In this document: piece by piece, positions 53,006-62,021 of the stretch | Numbering within the stretch: the stretch's first letter is position 1 | Layout: each line of letters starts with the position of its first letter | NCBI RefSeq assembly: GCF_018141665.1 | Contig: NZ_CP067976.1 | Span: 806,001-870,000, forward strand | Direction of reading: 5' to 3' | Length of the DNA: 64,000 bases | From: Wolbachia endosymbiont of Spodoptera picta | GTDB lineage: Bacteria; Pseudomonadota; Alphaproteobacteria; Rickettsiales; Anaplasmataceae | Position numbers and translations under genes: made by a program | The notes under the pieces: model-generated | What the model was told of the DNA's origin: nothing | Seen by the model: only the letters and a program-made list of their open reading frames with translations | Database searches by the model: none

Positions 53006-54334
53006 ATGACAAACACAAATGAAACTATTTTCGCTTTATCGACCGTATTTGGTAAGTCAGGAGTTGCAGTAATCAGAATTTCAGGCAACTACGCGCTTAA
53101 AGCTTTAAATCATTTTCATATTAAGAAAGAAATTAAACCAAGATTTGCTACTTTAGTTGATCTATATGATAATTCCAGTCAATTGATAGATAATGGAATA
53201 ATCATCTATTTCCCTGCTCCAAACAGTTTCACTGGCGAGGATGTTATAGAGTTACAAGTGCATGGAAGCAAGGCCGTCATAAAAATCATCTTGGAGGAAT
53301 TATCAAAAATTTTCGTTATGTCCAGGCCTGGAGAATTCTCACTTAGGGCTTTTCTAAATGGTAAATTTGACTTAACGCAAATAGAAGGGATTGCAGACTT
53401 AATTGATGCTGAGACGAAAATGCAAGCTAAACAAGCGATTAAGCAGATATCAGGAGAATTGGAGAGACTATACAGCAATTGGAGGCAAAGATTAATAACG
53501 ATACAATCCAAAATCGAAGCATATATAGACTTTCCAGAGGATATTTGGGCAGAAAAAAGTGAATTGGAAAAAATTAATAATGAAGTGCAATCTCTCGTGC
53601 AGTTGATACAAGAGCATTTAAATGATAATAGACGGGGCGAAAGGTTGCGTGAGGGTTTACATATTGTAATAACTGGTGAACCAAATGTCGGTAAATCAAC
53701 TCTGTTTAATTTCTTAGCCAAGCGTGATATTGCTATTGTTTCTGAATATGCAGGCACAACAAGAGATATACTTGAAGCTCATATTGACATTGGTGGATAC
53801 CCAATCATTCTCTCTGATACTGCTGGAATTCGTGAGAGTTCAGATCCAATAGAATCAGAAGGTATTAGTCGAGCGAAAAAAAGGTCTTTTGAAGCTGATT
53901 TAAGAATAGAACTATTTCCTTTTGAACAGCGTCATAATATCAATTGCAACGTTGTAAATAGCGATACTATTTATGTATTGAGCAAAGCTGACGATGTTAT
54001 CAATAATTACAATATAAAAATTAATGGCATAGATCTTTTACCCATTTCTATTCTAAAGGGAATAGGTACAAACAAATTGATCTCTCTCATAAAAGAGAAG
54101 GCAAAGGAAAAATTTGGGCATGATAGAGACACTCCTGTGATTACTCGGCAAAGACATAGGAATCACATGCAGAAAGCACTGGAACATTTACAGCGTTTTA
54201 ATATCTATAATCCAATTGAGTTGATATCTGAAGACTTGAGGCTTGCTACATTTGAACTTGGTGCAGTGATTGGAATTATTAATGTTGAGGAAATATTGGA
54301 CAGTATATTTAGCAACTTTTGCGTGGGCAAGTAA
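53006..54334 (+). CDS. mnmE: tRNA modification GTPase MnmE
   Basis: A 442-residue protein: an N-terminal tetrahydrofolate-binding domain (IFALSTVFGKSGVAVIRISG, then FTGEDVIELQVHGS), a helical domain, an inserted G domain (GEPNVGKST, DTAGIRES, YVLSKADDV), and the C-terminal CVGK motif. With MnmG it modifies U34 of tRNAs reading split codon boxes, such as the tRNA-Lys TTT here. Normal length. Confidence 0.95.
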   Translation: MTNTNETIFALSTVFGKSGVAVIRISGNYALKALNHFHIKKEIKPRFATLVDLYDNSSQLIDNGIIIYFPAPNSFTGEDVIELQVHGSKAVIKIILEELSKIFVMSRPGEFSLRAFLNGKFDLTQIEGIADLIDAETKMQAKQAIKQISGELERLYSNWRQRLITIQSKIEAYIDFPEDIWAEKSELEKINNEVQSLVQLIQEHLNDNRRGERLREGLHIVITGEPNVGKSTLFNFLAKRDIAIVSEYAGTTRDILEAHIDIGGYPIILSDTAGIRESSDPIESEGISRAKKRSFEADLRIELFPFEQRHNINCNVVNSDTIYVLSKADDVINNYNIKINGIDLLPISILKGIGTNKLISLIKEKAKEKFGHDRDTPVITRQRHRNHMQKALEHLQRFNIYNPIELISEDLRLATFELGAVIGIINVEEILDSIFSNFCVGK

Positions 54335-54381
54335 AGCTTTTATAGATTGCTTAAAATCAAATATTGTGATAGAAAAGAAAT

Positions 54382-54469
54382 GGACGGATGGCCGAGCGGT
54401 TTAAGGCACCAGTCTTGAAAACTGACGTACGTGATGAGCGTACCATGGGTTCGAATCCCATTCCGTCCG
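54382..54469 (+). tRNA. tRNA-Ser (TGA)
   Basis: 88 nt with a long variable arm: acceptor GGACGGA pairs with TCCGTCC, D arm TGGCCGAGCGGTTTAAGGC, anticodon loop CTTGAAA (anticodon TGA), variable arm around GTACGTGATGAGCGTAC, T arm GGGTTCGAATCCC. Group II intron copy 2 begins about 5 nt after its 3' end. Confidence 0.95.
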
Positions 54470-54474
54470 CACAG

Positions 54475-56776
54475 GTCAGGTAAGGAAGCAGTATTACTAC
54501 TACTCCCTCCCTTAGAAACGCAGCATGCAGGTTTCCCCACACTACGCTTGAGCCCCTTATCTAAGTTCTTCTTTTGTCGAACCGGCTTGTCTTTCATAAA
54601 TCCTCAGAATACATCAACTTTAGTGGTGACACTAATAGTAGAGAACCTTCTCTTGAAAAGGAGCTTGCCAACATTCTTGTTCATTTTACTCTCTCATCAA
54701 AATACTTTTTCCATTTTAAGTCAAGGGGATTTGCATCCGCTCTGATTGTAACATGTCGTCTGATAGGTATATCAATCAGCTTAAGCAGTCTTAAATACCG
54801 TATCTCTTTTGGTTTGTTCTTGCATATGGGTGCAGCAAAAACCCATTGGCGTTGACCCATTACTTTGAAGTAACGATTCTTTATCCAACGTAATCCTTTA
54901 CGAGGATGTCTTTTCTTTGCCCATTTCCATAAACTATGCCAAATTTCATTGTCGATCTTTCTAAACGCTTTTTTAGCACACACATGGTGATAGTAATTTC
55001 CCCATCCTCTCAGTAGAGAGTTGAGTGACTTAATTACTATAGCCTGAGTGTTCGCTATATTTGCTTTTATCAATGTACGTGCTTGATTAAGAAGTTTTTT
55101 AATACTTTCTTTCGAAGGTTTAATAATTAACTTCTTATTATATCTACGTACATTACAACCAAGAAAGTCAAACCCTGTTGTGATAGATGTAATTTTTGTC
55201 TTCTCTTCTGAAAGAATTAAACCTCTCTCATGAAGGAAAGATGATACTAAAGGCTTAACTTCATTTTCCAGTACTTCATGTGTGAAACCTGAAATAATAA
55301 AGTCGTCTGCGTACCTGATTACATTCACTCCACTTCTGATTTTTCCTCTTCTTTTGCCACCTAATTTACCAAAGCGACTTTCTAATAACTGTTCAAGACC
55401 ATCTAAGGTAAAGTTAGCTAGTATTGGAGAAATTATACTTCCTTGCGGAGTGCCAGCAGTTGTGGGATACAGAGTTTTCGATTCTAGGAAACCAGCTTTT
55501 AACCATCTATGAAGAATTTTCTTCTCCATAGGAATATGCTTCATGAGCCATTCATGGTTAATGTTATCAAAACAACCTTTGATATCACCTTCGAGTATCC
55601 ATTGTAGTTGATTACGACTTGCCAGTAATAAGTGGCAAGCCACAGTAGCGTCTGCGCAGGATCTTTTAGGTCTAAAGCCATAGGAGTGATGGTCGCTGAT
55701 CGTTTCAGATACTGGCTCCAGGGCAAACAGATATAATGCTTGCATGGCTCTATCTTTTATCGTTGGTATTCCAAGAGGTCTTCTTTTGCCATTAGATTTA
55801 CTGATATAAATCCGTTTTAGCGGAGAAGGTTTATATCCTCTTTGCTTTAACTGCTTTATTCCTTGAAATTTAGCATTGCAAGTTGACCATAGTTGACGAT
55901 CTACACCCGCTGTGTTTTTTCCTTGGTTTTCAGTTACTCTCTTAACAGCCAAAGCTTTTCCGCTAAAAGAGCGTGTGAGAAGATGTTGTAAAGCTTTTAC
56001 CTTACCCCATCTTCCTTCTTGGACAGCCTTAACAATACGTTTTTGTAGCCTCACAATAACTTTCTGGCATTTCTTCCATGGCAATTGCTTCCATGCTTCG
56101 GAGTTGTCGGTAGGTGCACTTACAGTTTTATCTGTAATCATCTGCTTTCCTCCCTTAAGTGGTTAACAAAGTTTCTTGTCACGAGGGACCAAATGGAAGT
56201 CTGCTCGTTTTCACGCGAATTAATGTTACAAATTCTATCCATTTCGTTACAAAATGGCATTCGCTTTCTCCATTCTCCTTTACCTGCACTTCCATCAGCA
56301 TTCCTTGCGGTTTGCTTGCCATGTAGGCGAAAATACAGGCTTACCCTGTTCCTTCTATCATACAACAGTGGGTTAGGTTGCTTCTCTATACCGGTGGAGT
56401 TATTATTTGCGTACATCTAGAAATGAAAAATGTAACTTATCCACATTACCTTTTGGTCAGAGCTTATCAGCATCTTTAGCTCTTTCATCGTATCGGTACT
56501 TATAAAGCTTCACTTACGTTCACCATACCACTAAGCCTAGCCCTCCAACCACATGATGCTTGCAGTTTATGCCCCTCTCACGATTGAGCATCTTCTTTTT
56601 CAAGAAGGAGGTTCATTGTCCGCATCGCTTGGCACCAACCGGTTGCCCGATTCGCACTGATGCGTAGACTCAGATGGCAAAACATCTGGTTTAATAAGTT
56701 TTAGAATCCTTTCAGTTTCTTTCTGAATGAATTCCTCTCCTTTTAAACAATATGACCGAAGACTTTCAGGTTGCAC
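54475..56776 (-). mobile_element. Group II intron, copy 2, reversed
   Basis: The same length as copy 1 and on the opposite strand. The 5' end (GTGCAACC) is at 56776 and the 3' end near 54475, immediately downstream of tRNA-Ser. Sequence shared with copy 1 starts at GAGATGG and ends at ACCTGACC; outside that the flanks differ. Everything I compared between the copies matched, including the 486-residue encoded protein. Confidence 0.9.
54681..56141 (-). CDS. ltrA: Group II intron reverse transcriptase/maturase, copy 2
   Basis: Identical in protein sequence to the ORF at 21103-22563: RT motifs with YADDF, a maturase domain, and no HNH endonuclease. Identity of two copies 32 kb apart points to recent retrotransposition or gene conversion. 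The frame is intact, so it may still support mobility in trans. Confidence 0.95.
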   Translation of the reverse strand: MITDKTVSAPTDNSEAWKQLPWKKCQKVIVRLQKRIVKAVQEGRWGKVKALQHLLTRSFSGKALAVKRVTENQGKNTAGVDRQLWSTCNAKFQGIKQLKQRGYKPSPLKRIYISKSNGKRRPLGIPTIKDRAMQALYLFALEPVSETISDHHSYGFRPKRSCADATVACHLLLASRNQLQWILEGDIKGCFDNINHEWLMKHIPMEKKILHRWLKAGFLESKTLYPTTAGTPQGSIISPILANFTLDGLEQLLESRFGKLGGKRRGKIRSGVNVIRYADDFIISGFTHEVLENEVKPLVSSFLHERGLILSEEKTKITSITTGFDFLGCNVRRYNKKLIIKPSKESIKKLLNQARTLIKANIANTQAIVIKSLNSLLRGWGNYYHHVCAKKAFRKIDNEIWHSLWKWAKKRHPRKGLRWIKNRYFKVMGQRQWVFAAPICKNKPKEIRYLRLLKLIDIPIRRHVTIRADANPLDLKWKKYFDERVK

Positions 56777-56824
56777 CATCTCTCAAATGTATCAGAGGTC
56801 CTTTTTCTTTTTATCGTGAACTAA

Positions 56825-57898
56825 TTAGCCATTTTTATAAAGCTCACTTTCAAAATATTTATTAACTGTATATTCTACTAATACACTGAACATTGCTATT
56901 ATTGGAATAAAAAATAATATACCTATAAACCCAAAATATGAGGTGCATATGACAACTCCTAAAATAATGATAGTTGGATGTATATGAACTTTTTTTCCTA
57001 TTAATAAAGGCACTAATATGCTTGAGTCTATTAATTGACCAACACTAAATAATAGCAAGACAGCAGCACTTTCAAACCATCCACTAAATTGAGTAATGGC
57101 GCTCAAAAATCCGATAATAGTGTATAATAATGGCCCTATATAGGGTATAAATGTTAATGTTCCTGATAAAATTCCAATAGCTACAGAATGCTTCAGCCCA
57201 ATTATGCTAAGGCCCACGGAGTAAAAGATCATCATAACTATACATACGTTTAGCTGTCCCTTTAGGTAATTAGATATAATGAAATCTACTTTGGAAAAAT
57301 AACCTGCAGCTTTTTCTCTGTAAAGAATGGGAATTAGTTTACTAACCTTTTCTACAATTGAAGGCCAATCACGTAATACATAAAAAAACACCATAAGCGT
57401 AATAGCTATTAATGATACCATGTAAATCAAACTAAAGCTTGAACTTAGCACTTGAATTATAAGATTACTGCCCATGCTAAGAGCATTTATAAAATAAGAT
57501 ATATAATCACTGTAATTTTCTACTAGATTTTTAGACAAGTGATCAAATAAACTATCTTCAGTTTTTATATTAAGAAATTCTAGCACAGAAGGAATCACTT
57601 TAAGTTTTAGTGAAGGTATCTTATTCACTAAGAAATTTAATATTAAAGTAATTTGAAAATATATAATAGGTAAAACAAATGTAATAACTAATATAAAAGC
57701 TATCAATAAGGCAAGTGTTATAAAAACTACAGAACATGAACGCGGTATTCTGTATTTTTCAAACTTGGTTACTAGAGGGTTAAACAAATGTGCAACAAAA
57801 ACGGATATTAGACACGGAGCAATCATAGGACGCATCAAAAATAATGCCCCTATTATAAAAAGTAGTACACAACAAATAGTTATATGACGTTTTTGCAT
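56825..57898 (-). CDS. AI-2E family membrane protein (PerM-like)
   Basis: A 357-residue polytopic protein with about seven hydrophobic segments in the usual two-block arrangement. Seen: an N-terminal pair of helices followed by a long amphipathic region, then GTLTFIPYIGPLLYTIIGFL and DSSILVPLLIGKKVHIHPTI, the family signatures. The name comes from TqsA of E. coli. Family members also include Na+/H+ antiporters, so the substrate is open. The gene lies just after intron copy 2. Confidence 0.85.
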   Translation of the reverse strand: MQKRHITICCVLLFIIGALFLMRPMIAPCLISVFVAHLFNPLVTKFEKYRIPRSCSVVFITLALLIAFILVITFVLPIIYFQITLILNFLVNKIPSLKLKVIPSVLEFLNIKTEDSLFDHLSKNLVENYSDYISYFINALSMGSNLIIQVLSSSFSLIYMVSLIAITLMVFFYVLRDWPSIVEKVSKLIPILYREKAAGYFSKVDFIISNYLKGQLNVCIVMMIFYSVGLSIIGLKHSVAIGILSGTLTFIPYIGPLLYTIIGFLSAITQFSGWFESAAVLLLFSVGQLIDSSILVPLLIGKKVHIHPTIIILGVVICTSYFGFIGILFFIPIIAMFSVLVEYTVNKYFESELYKNG

Positions 57899-57947
57899 AT
57901 GTCTAACATAGTCAATTTACCAAAAAATATACAGTTTTTTGTAAATA

Positions 57948-58847
57948 CTATCTATTCATTGTTTTATTAAGTATTAGATCAGCTAAATTTTCATCCAATT
58001 CCCAACCAGATAAAACTCCGTTGTGCGGGTCATATTCAAAGCTTTTCAAATTAACGATTTTGGTCAAATTTCTATTTAACAATTGATTATCTTCTAGTCC
58101 TTTTGCTAATTGTGCAGGATATGGTATTAAGGTGTCTCTTTCATGATTAATGACCGCTATTGATATATCATTATTTTGTAGCTTTTGTATATTGCTTACT
58201 ATATCAAAGTCTAAATTTAGGACCTTAAGCATTTTTTTTAACAAACAAGAGGGTAGTATGCTTAGAATTTTTGTCTGAGAAATTGGAAAATGCTTTATTG
58301 CATTGTAAAAAGAGCTGAAAGTGCTGGTAAAAATAATACCTCCGAGTTTAATATCTCTGTCTGTAAAATATTTCAGCACTTCTGATGCAATTGCTCCTCC
58401 AAAGGAATGGCCGAGAAGTATAATGTTTTCAGGCTTCACACCATTGTCAATTAATTTACTGATTTCTTTTATTGAAGGCTGAGACAAGCTTTGATTCTTA
58501 TTTATAAACGGAATCATGAATGGTGGTACAGATAAAAAGGTGCAAGTTAAAGCTGCTAAGATGGCTAAACTTGCTGTCCTAGATGTCATTGGATTAGTAA
58601 GTAATATTAAAGTTGGTAATAGTATTGATGTTCCTAAAAACAAGAAACTAGCTATTGCGTAAGTTATATAGTTTTGAAATGCAATTGGGTATTTATGTGC
58701 ATGAGTGTGAAAATTAGACCTATGGAGATATGTAGATCTATCTTGTATATACCTGGCCGCATTCTTATAATTATCACCTATTCCATGAAAAAATATAAGA
58801 TGTATCTCATTTTCTTTATTATACTTAGTAACGTGTATTATTTTCCT
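57948..58847 (-). CDS. Alpha/beta hydrolase, start unclear
   Basis: The domain is longer than any frame beginning at a standard start: the oxyanion segment IHLIFFHGIGDNYKNA lies upstream of the first usable start (TTG at 58643). The nucleophile elbow GHSFGG, an aspartate in NHERDTLIP and HNG for the histidine region are present. The frame is open back to a stop at 58848-58850 with no ATG, GTG or TTG, although AGAGGA sits there. A hydrophobic stretch near the middle may be a membrane segment. Either a rare start (ATA) is used or a frameshift has separated the N-terminus; a hydrophobic peptide (NILLLGVIYARGK) is readable in the next frame upstream. Confidence 0.65.
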   Translation of the reverse strand, partial: RKIIHVTKYNKENEIHLIFFHGIGDNYKNAARYIQDRSTYLHRSNFHTHAHKYPIAFQNYITYAIASFLFLGTSILLPTLILLTNPMTSRTASLAILAALTCTFLSVPPFMIPFINKNQSLSQPSIKEISKLIDNGVKPENIILLGHSFGGAIASEVLKYFTDRDIKLGGIIFTSTFSSFYNAIKHFPISQTKILSILPSCLLKKMLKVLNLDFDIVSNIQKLQNNDISIAVINHERDTLIPYPAQLAKGLEDNQLLNRNLTKIVNLKSFEYDPHNGVLSGWELDENLADLILNKTMNR

Positions 58848-58939
58848 CTAGCATATATTACACCTAGTAAAAGAATATTCTTTTTTGAGAATTGGATCAA
58901 CTTTTTTAAAATGCTAGATAACTTGTATTAACACCGAAA

Positions 58940-60145
58940 ATGGTAAGCATGTACACTAACAGACTTGAGGAATACAAGATAGCAGCATTAATAGTTGCAG
59001 CAGGAGTAGGCAGTAGATGCAATGCCAAAATCCCTAAACAGTATATAAAATTGGCAGGTAAGTATGTTTTATTTCACACAATTAGGAAATTCTTAGCTAA
59101 TCAGTACATAAGTTACATAAGAGTGGTAGTGAATGAAAGTCAAAAAGATTTCTATAAAGAAGTTACGTCATCAACTATAGATACTAAATTGCTGAGTCCA
59201 GTATGTGGAGGAAAAAGCAGGCAGAGTTCAGTTAAACTTGGACTGGAGAGTTTGCAAAAGATCAATCCAGATTTTGTTATTATACATGACGCTTGTAGGC
59301 CTTTTGTATCAAATATTCTAATAAACAACTTGATTGAATCTATGATTAATGGTCAATATACAGGAGTAGTTCCAGCAATAGAAGTCGAGGATACTATATC
59401 GTTGGTGAGTAATAATTTCATTGAATCTACGATTTCAAGAGAAAAACTTAGAGCCATGCAAACTCCTCAAATTTTTAATTTCAGAGAATTATTATCGTGC
59501 CATCAATCAGTCAAAGAATTTACTGATGATTCATCACTAATGGTGGAGCATAAAAAACATGTTGCGATTATTGAAGGTGAGAAAAAGAATTTTAAGTTAA
59601 CTACAAAAGAGGATATCAATATGGCAAAACTTCTCTTTGGAGAGCCAAAATTCCGTGTCGGAACCGGTTATGATATACATAAATTTGTTAAAATTCAAAA
59701 TGATGCTAAGAGCTTTATAAAAATTTGCGGTGTGGAAATTGAGCATAATATGGCAATAGAGGCACATTCCGATGGTGATGTTGCAATACATGCAATCGTT
59801 GATGCAATACTCGGAGCACTAGGATGTGGCGATATAGGAGAACATTTTCCTCCTAATTCCTCTAAATGGAAGGATTGCAATTCATCTCATTTTCTTGACT
59901 TTGCTGCTAAAAAAGCACAGGAAAAAGGATATAGCGTGTCTAATTTAGATATTACTATAGTTTGTGAAGAGCCTAAAATATCGCCTTACAAAGCAGGAAT
60001 GAAGGAATTCATATCAAAAATATTAGAAATTAATGGTGAATTCGTAAGTATCAAAGCAACCACAGCGGAAAAATTAGGTTCTATTGGCAGAAATGAGGGA
60101 ATAGCAACGTATGCTTCTGTGCTATTGCGTGCAAATTTTTATTGA
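58940..60145 (+). CDS. ispDF: Bifunctional IspD/IspF
   Basis: A 401-residue fusion for the MEP isoprenoid pathway. Residues 1-230 are IspD (ALIVAAGVGSRCNAKIPKQY, then VIIHDACRPFVS). Residues 235-401 are IspF (FRVGTGYDIHKF with metal ligands, AHSDGDVAIHAIVDAILGAL, IGEHFPP, ATTAEKLGSIGRNEGIA). IspD makes CDP-methylerythritol and IspF makes the cyclic diphosphate. The fusion is typical of alphaproteobacteria. ATG at 58940 or at 58949. Confidence 0.95.
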   Translation: MVSMYTNRLEEYKIAALIVAAGVGSRCNAKIPKQYIKLAGKYVLFHTIRKFLANQYISYIRVVVNESQKDFYKEVTSSTIDTKLLSPVCGGKSRQSSVKLGLESLQKINPDFVIIHDACRPFVSNILINNLIESMINGQYTGVVPAIEVEDTISLVSNNFIESTISREKLRAMQTPQIFNFRELLSCHQSVKEFTDDSSLMVEHKKHVAIIEGEKKNFKLTTKEDINMAKLLFGEPKFRVGTGYDIHKFVKIQNDAKSFIKICGVEIEHNMAIEAHSDGDVAIHAIVDAILGALGCGDIGEHFPPNSSKWKDCNSSHFLDFAAKKAQEKGYSVSNLDITIVCEEPKISPYKAGMKEFISKILEINGEFVSIKATTAEKLGSIGRNEGIATYASVLLRANFY

Positions 60146-60166
60146 AGGTAGAAACGAAATAACTTA

Positions 60167-60223
60167 CTTGACAAACTCCACCATTTCACTTCCATTGCAA
60201 GGAAAGTGGGAAGGTTTGTCAAG
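60167..60223. terminator. Hairpin between convergent ispDF and parB
   Basis: CTTGACAAAC (60167-60176) pairs with GTTTGTCAAG (60214-60223), and inside it CACTTCC pairs with GGAAAGTG with one bulge. There is no clear T-run. It lies between converging genes and may end transcription from both sides. The outer phrase also occurs, unpaired, at 3432-3442. Confidence 0.45.
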
Positions 60224-60229
60224 AAATTT

Positions 60230-61096
60230 CTATGAGCTACTTTCGACATTAATAGCTGATTCAAGTCTTCTATTCAAAATTTTCAATATAAAATCCAATT
60301 CATTTGAGTTGTTATAACGTATCATGACTTTACCCTTAGAATTACTTTCATTAATTTTGATCTTTAAACCAAGCTGAGAAGATATAGCTCCTTCTAATGC
60401 TGCCATATCTTGATTTTTAGTACACTTATGCTCTTTTCGGTCGTTATTTTGTTGTAAGTCTTTTATCAATTTTTCAGTTCGTCTAACGCTCAGGCCCTGA
60501 GAAACTATTCTTTCTGCAATACTTTCCGCATTTTCAACATTAATCAATGCTCTTGCATGACCCATAGACAATTTTTTCTCGTTGATCATTGTTTTTACTC
60601 CATTAGGGAGTGACAGCATTCGTATCATATTGGTTATGTGACTGCGGCTTTTACCTAAAGTTAAGGCTAATTCTTCGTGTGTATAGGAGAATTCATCTAT
60701 TAGTTTTCTGTACGCCTCACCTTCTTCTATTGGATTAATATCTTGCCTCTGTATGTTTTCAATTATCGATACTTCTAAGCATTCCTTGTCATTTAAATCT
60801 TTTATGATAACCGGCACACTATCAAGATTTATGACCTTACTTGCTCGCCAACGACGTTCCCCTGCTACTATTTCATAACCTTCATTATTTGGATCTTTGC
60901 GCACCACAACAGGTTGTATTATACCATTTTTCTCTATCGAACCTGCAAGTTCTTTTAATGACTCCTCATCAAAATATTTTCTCGGCTGAAATTTGCTCGG
61001 GTGTAGTAATGAAATAGGTAACCGATCTTCTTTATTACCATAATTATCGCCTATGAGGCCAGCAAGACCTCTACCTAAGCGCCTATTGTCCTTCAC
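60230..61096 (-). CDS. parB: Chromosome partitioning protein ParB
   Basis: A 288-residue ParB/Spo0J protein. Seen: N-terminal RRLGRGLAGLIG (ParA-contact region), the CTPase/ParB box FQPRKYFDEESL, VRKDPNNEGYEIVAGERRWRA, SIIENIQRQDINPIEEGEAY, and an HTH (THEELALTLGKSRSHITNMI) for parS. It loads on parS sites near the origin. Its ATG overlaps the parA stop by 4 nt. I did not find a clear parS palindrome in the window. Confidence 0.95.
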   Translation of the reverse strand: MKDNRRLGRGLAGLIGDNYGNKEDRLPISLLHPSKFQPRKYFDEESLKELAGSIEKNGIIQPVVVRKDPNNEGYEIVAGERRWRASKVINLDSVPVIIKDLNDKECLEVSIIENIQRQDINPIEEGEAYRKLIDEFSYTHEELALTLGKSRSHITNMIRMLSLPNGVKTMINEKKLSMGHARALINVENAESIAERIVSQGLSVRRTEKLIKDLQQNNDRKEHKCTKNQDMAALEGAISSQLGLKIKINESNSKGKVMIRYNNSNELDFILKILNRRLESAINVESSS

Positions 61097-61935
61097 GCTG
61101 CACCCTCACTTATCAGCTTTTTCTCTTTACAGATGCTCATGTGTTTCTTTAAAATTTCTTTTGCCAAACTTATATATGCTTGTGCACCAGGACACTTAAG
61201 ATCATATACAATAGCAGGTTTTCCATGAGAAGGCGCTTCTGATAACCGTACATTACGTGGAATAATGGTCTCATACAAGGGGATAATAGTTTTATATACT
61301 TTATCATTTAAATATTGGCAAATATCATTTTTAATCTGCTCACTAAGTTTGTTGCGTCTGTCATACATTGTGAGCAATATTCCTTCTATTAACAGGAAAG
61401 GGTTTAGGTTGTTTCTTTTTATCAGCTCTACAGTCTTAACTAAATGGCTCAATCCTTCCAGAGCGAAAAATTCACACTGAAGAGGAACAATAATCGAGTC
61501 AGCAGCGGTCAGAGCATTGATAGTAAGCAGACCAAGTGATGGAGGACAATCGATAATTATGTACTCATAATTATTACGTACTTTCTCTAGCGTATCTTTT
61601 AGTACGAATTTTCCCTGCTCAAGTTGTGATAGCTCAATTTCTGCAGCTGATAAGTCAACCACTGATGAAATCAGCGATAGATTTGGAATTTCCTTTATAT
61701 TGAAAATTGCCGATTCCACCAATTCACTTTCGCTGCTCAGCAGTATTTTATATATATTTTTTTCTTCCCTGCTACGATAAGAAATCCCAAGTCCTGTACT
61801 AGCATTTCCTTGAGGGTCAAGATCTACCAGTAAAGTACTTTTTCCCACAGCAGCAAAGGCTGTTGATAAATTTATACTAGTTGTAGTTTTACCAACTCCA
61901 CCCTTTTGATTTACTACTGCAATGATCTTGCTCAC
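61093..61935 (-). CDS. parA: Chromosome partitioning ATPase ParA
   Basis: A 280-residue Walker-type partition ATPase. Seen: deviant Walker A KGGVGKTTT at residues 11-19, LVDLDPQGNASTGLG, and IIDCPPSLGLLTINAL. It forms gradients on the nucleoid that pull ParB-bound origins apart. It heads a parA-parB unit, with the CckA-type kinase gene just upstream on the same strand. Confidence 0.95.
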   Translation of the reverse strand: MSKIIAVVNQKGGVGKTTTSINLSTAFAAVGKSTLLVDLDPQGNASTGLGISYRSREEKNIYKILLSSESELVESAIFNIKEIPNLSLISSVVDLSAAEIELSQLEQGKFVLKDTLEKVRNNYEYIIIDCPPSLGLLTINALTAADSIIVPLQCEFFALEGLSHLVKTVELIKRNNLNPFLLIEGILLTMYDRRNKLSEQIKNDICQYLNDKVYKTIIPLYETIIPRNVRLSEAPSHGKPAIVYDLKCPGAQAYISLAKEILKKHMSICKEKKLISEGAA

Positions 61936-62021
61936 ACCTTTTATCTTATGTATAAAATAACTCTATTGTATATATGCAAGAAATTTTTGCATTAGAAAAA
62001 TTTTTTTGTTGCCAATCATGC

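Noticed and set aside
54340..54597. ORFs across tRNA-Ser and the intron 3' end on the minus strand
   Set aside because: Antisense to the tRNA and to intron domains; no protein-like features.
58674..58931. 85-residue plus-strand ORF before ispDF
   Set aside because: Antisense to the upstream part of the alpha/beta hydrolase, whose FFHGIG motif is clearly the coding strand.
60111..60317. 68-residue ORF across the ispDF end and parB end
   Set aside because: Overlaps two conserved genes in the wrong frame and includes the intergenic hairpin.
60146..61935. parS site near parAB
   Set aside because: I looked for a TGTTTCACGTGAAACA-like palindrome and found none in the window.
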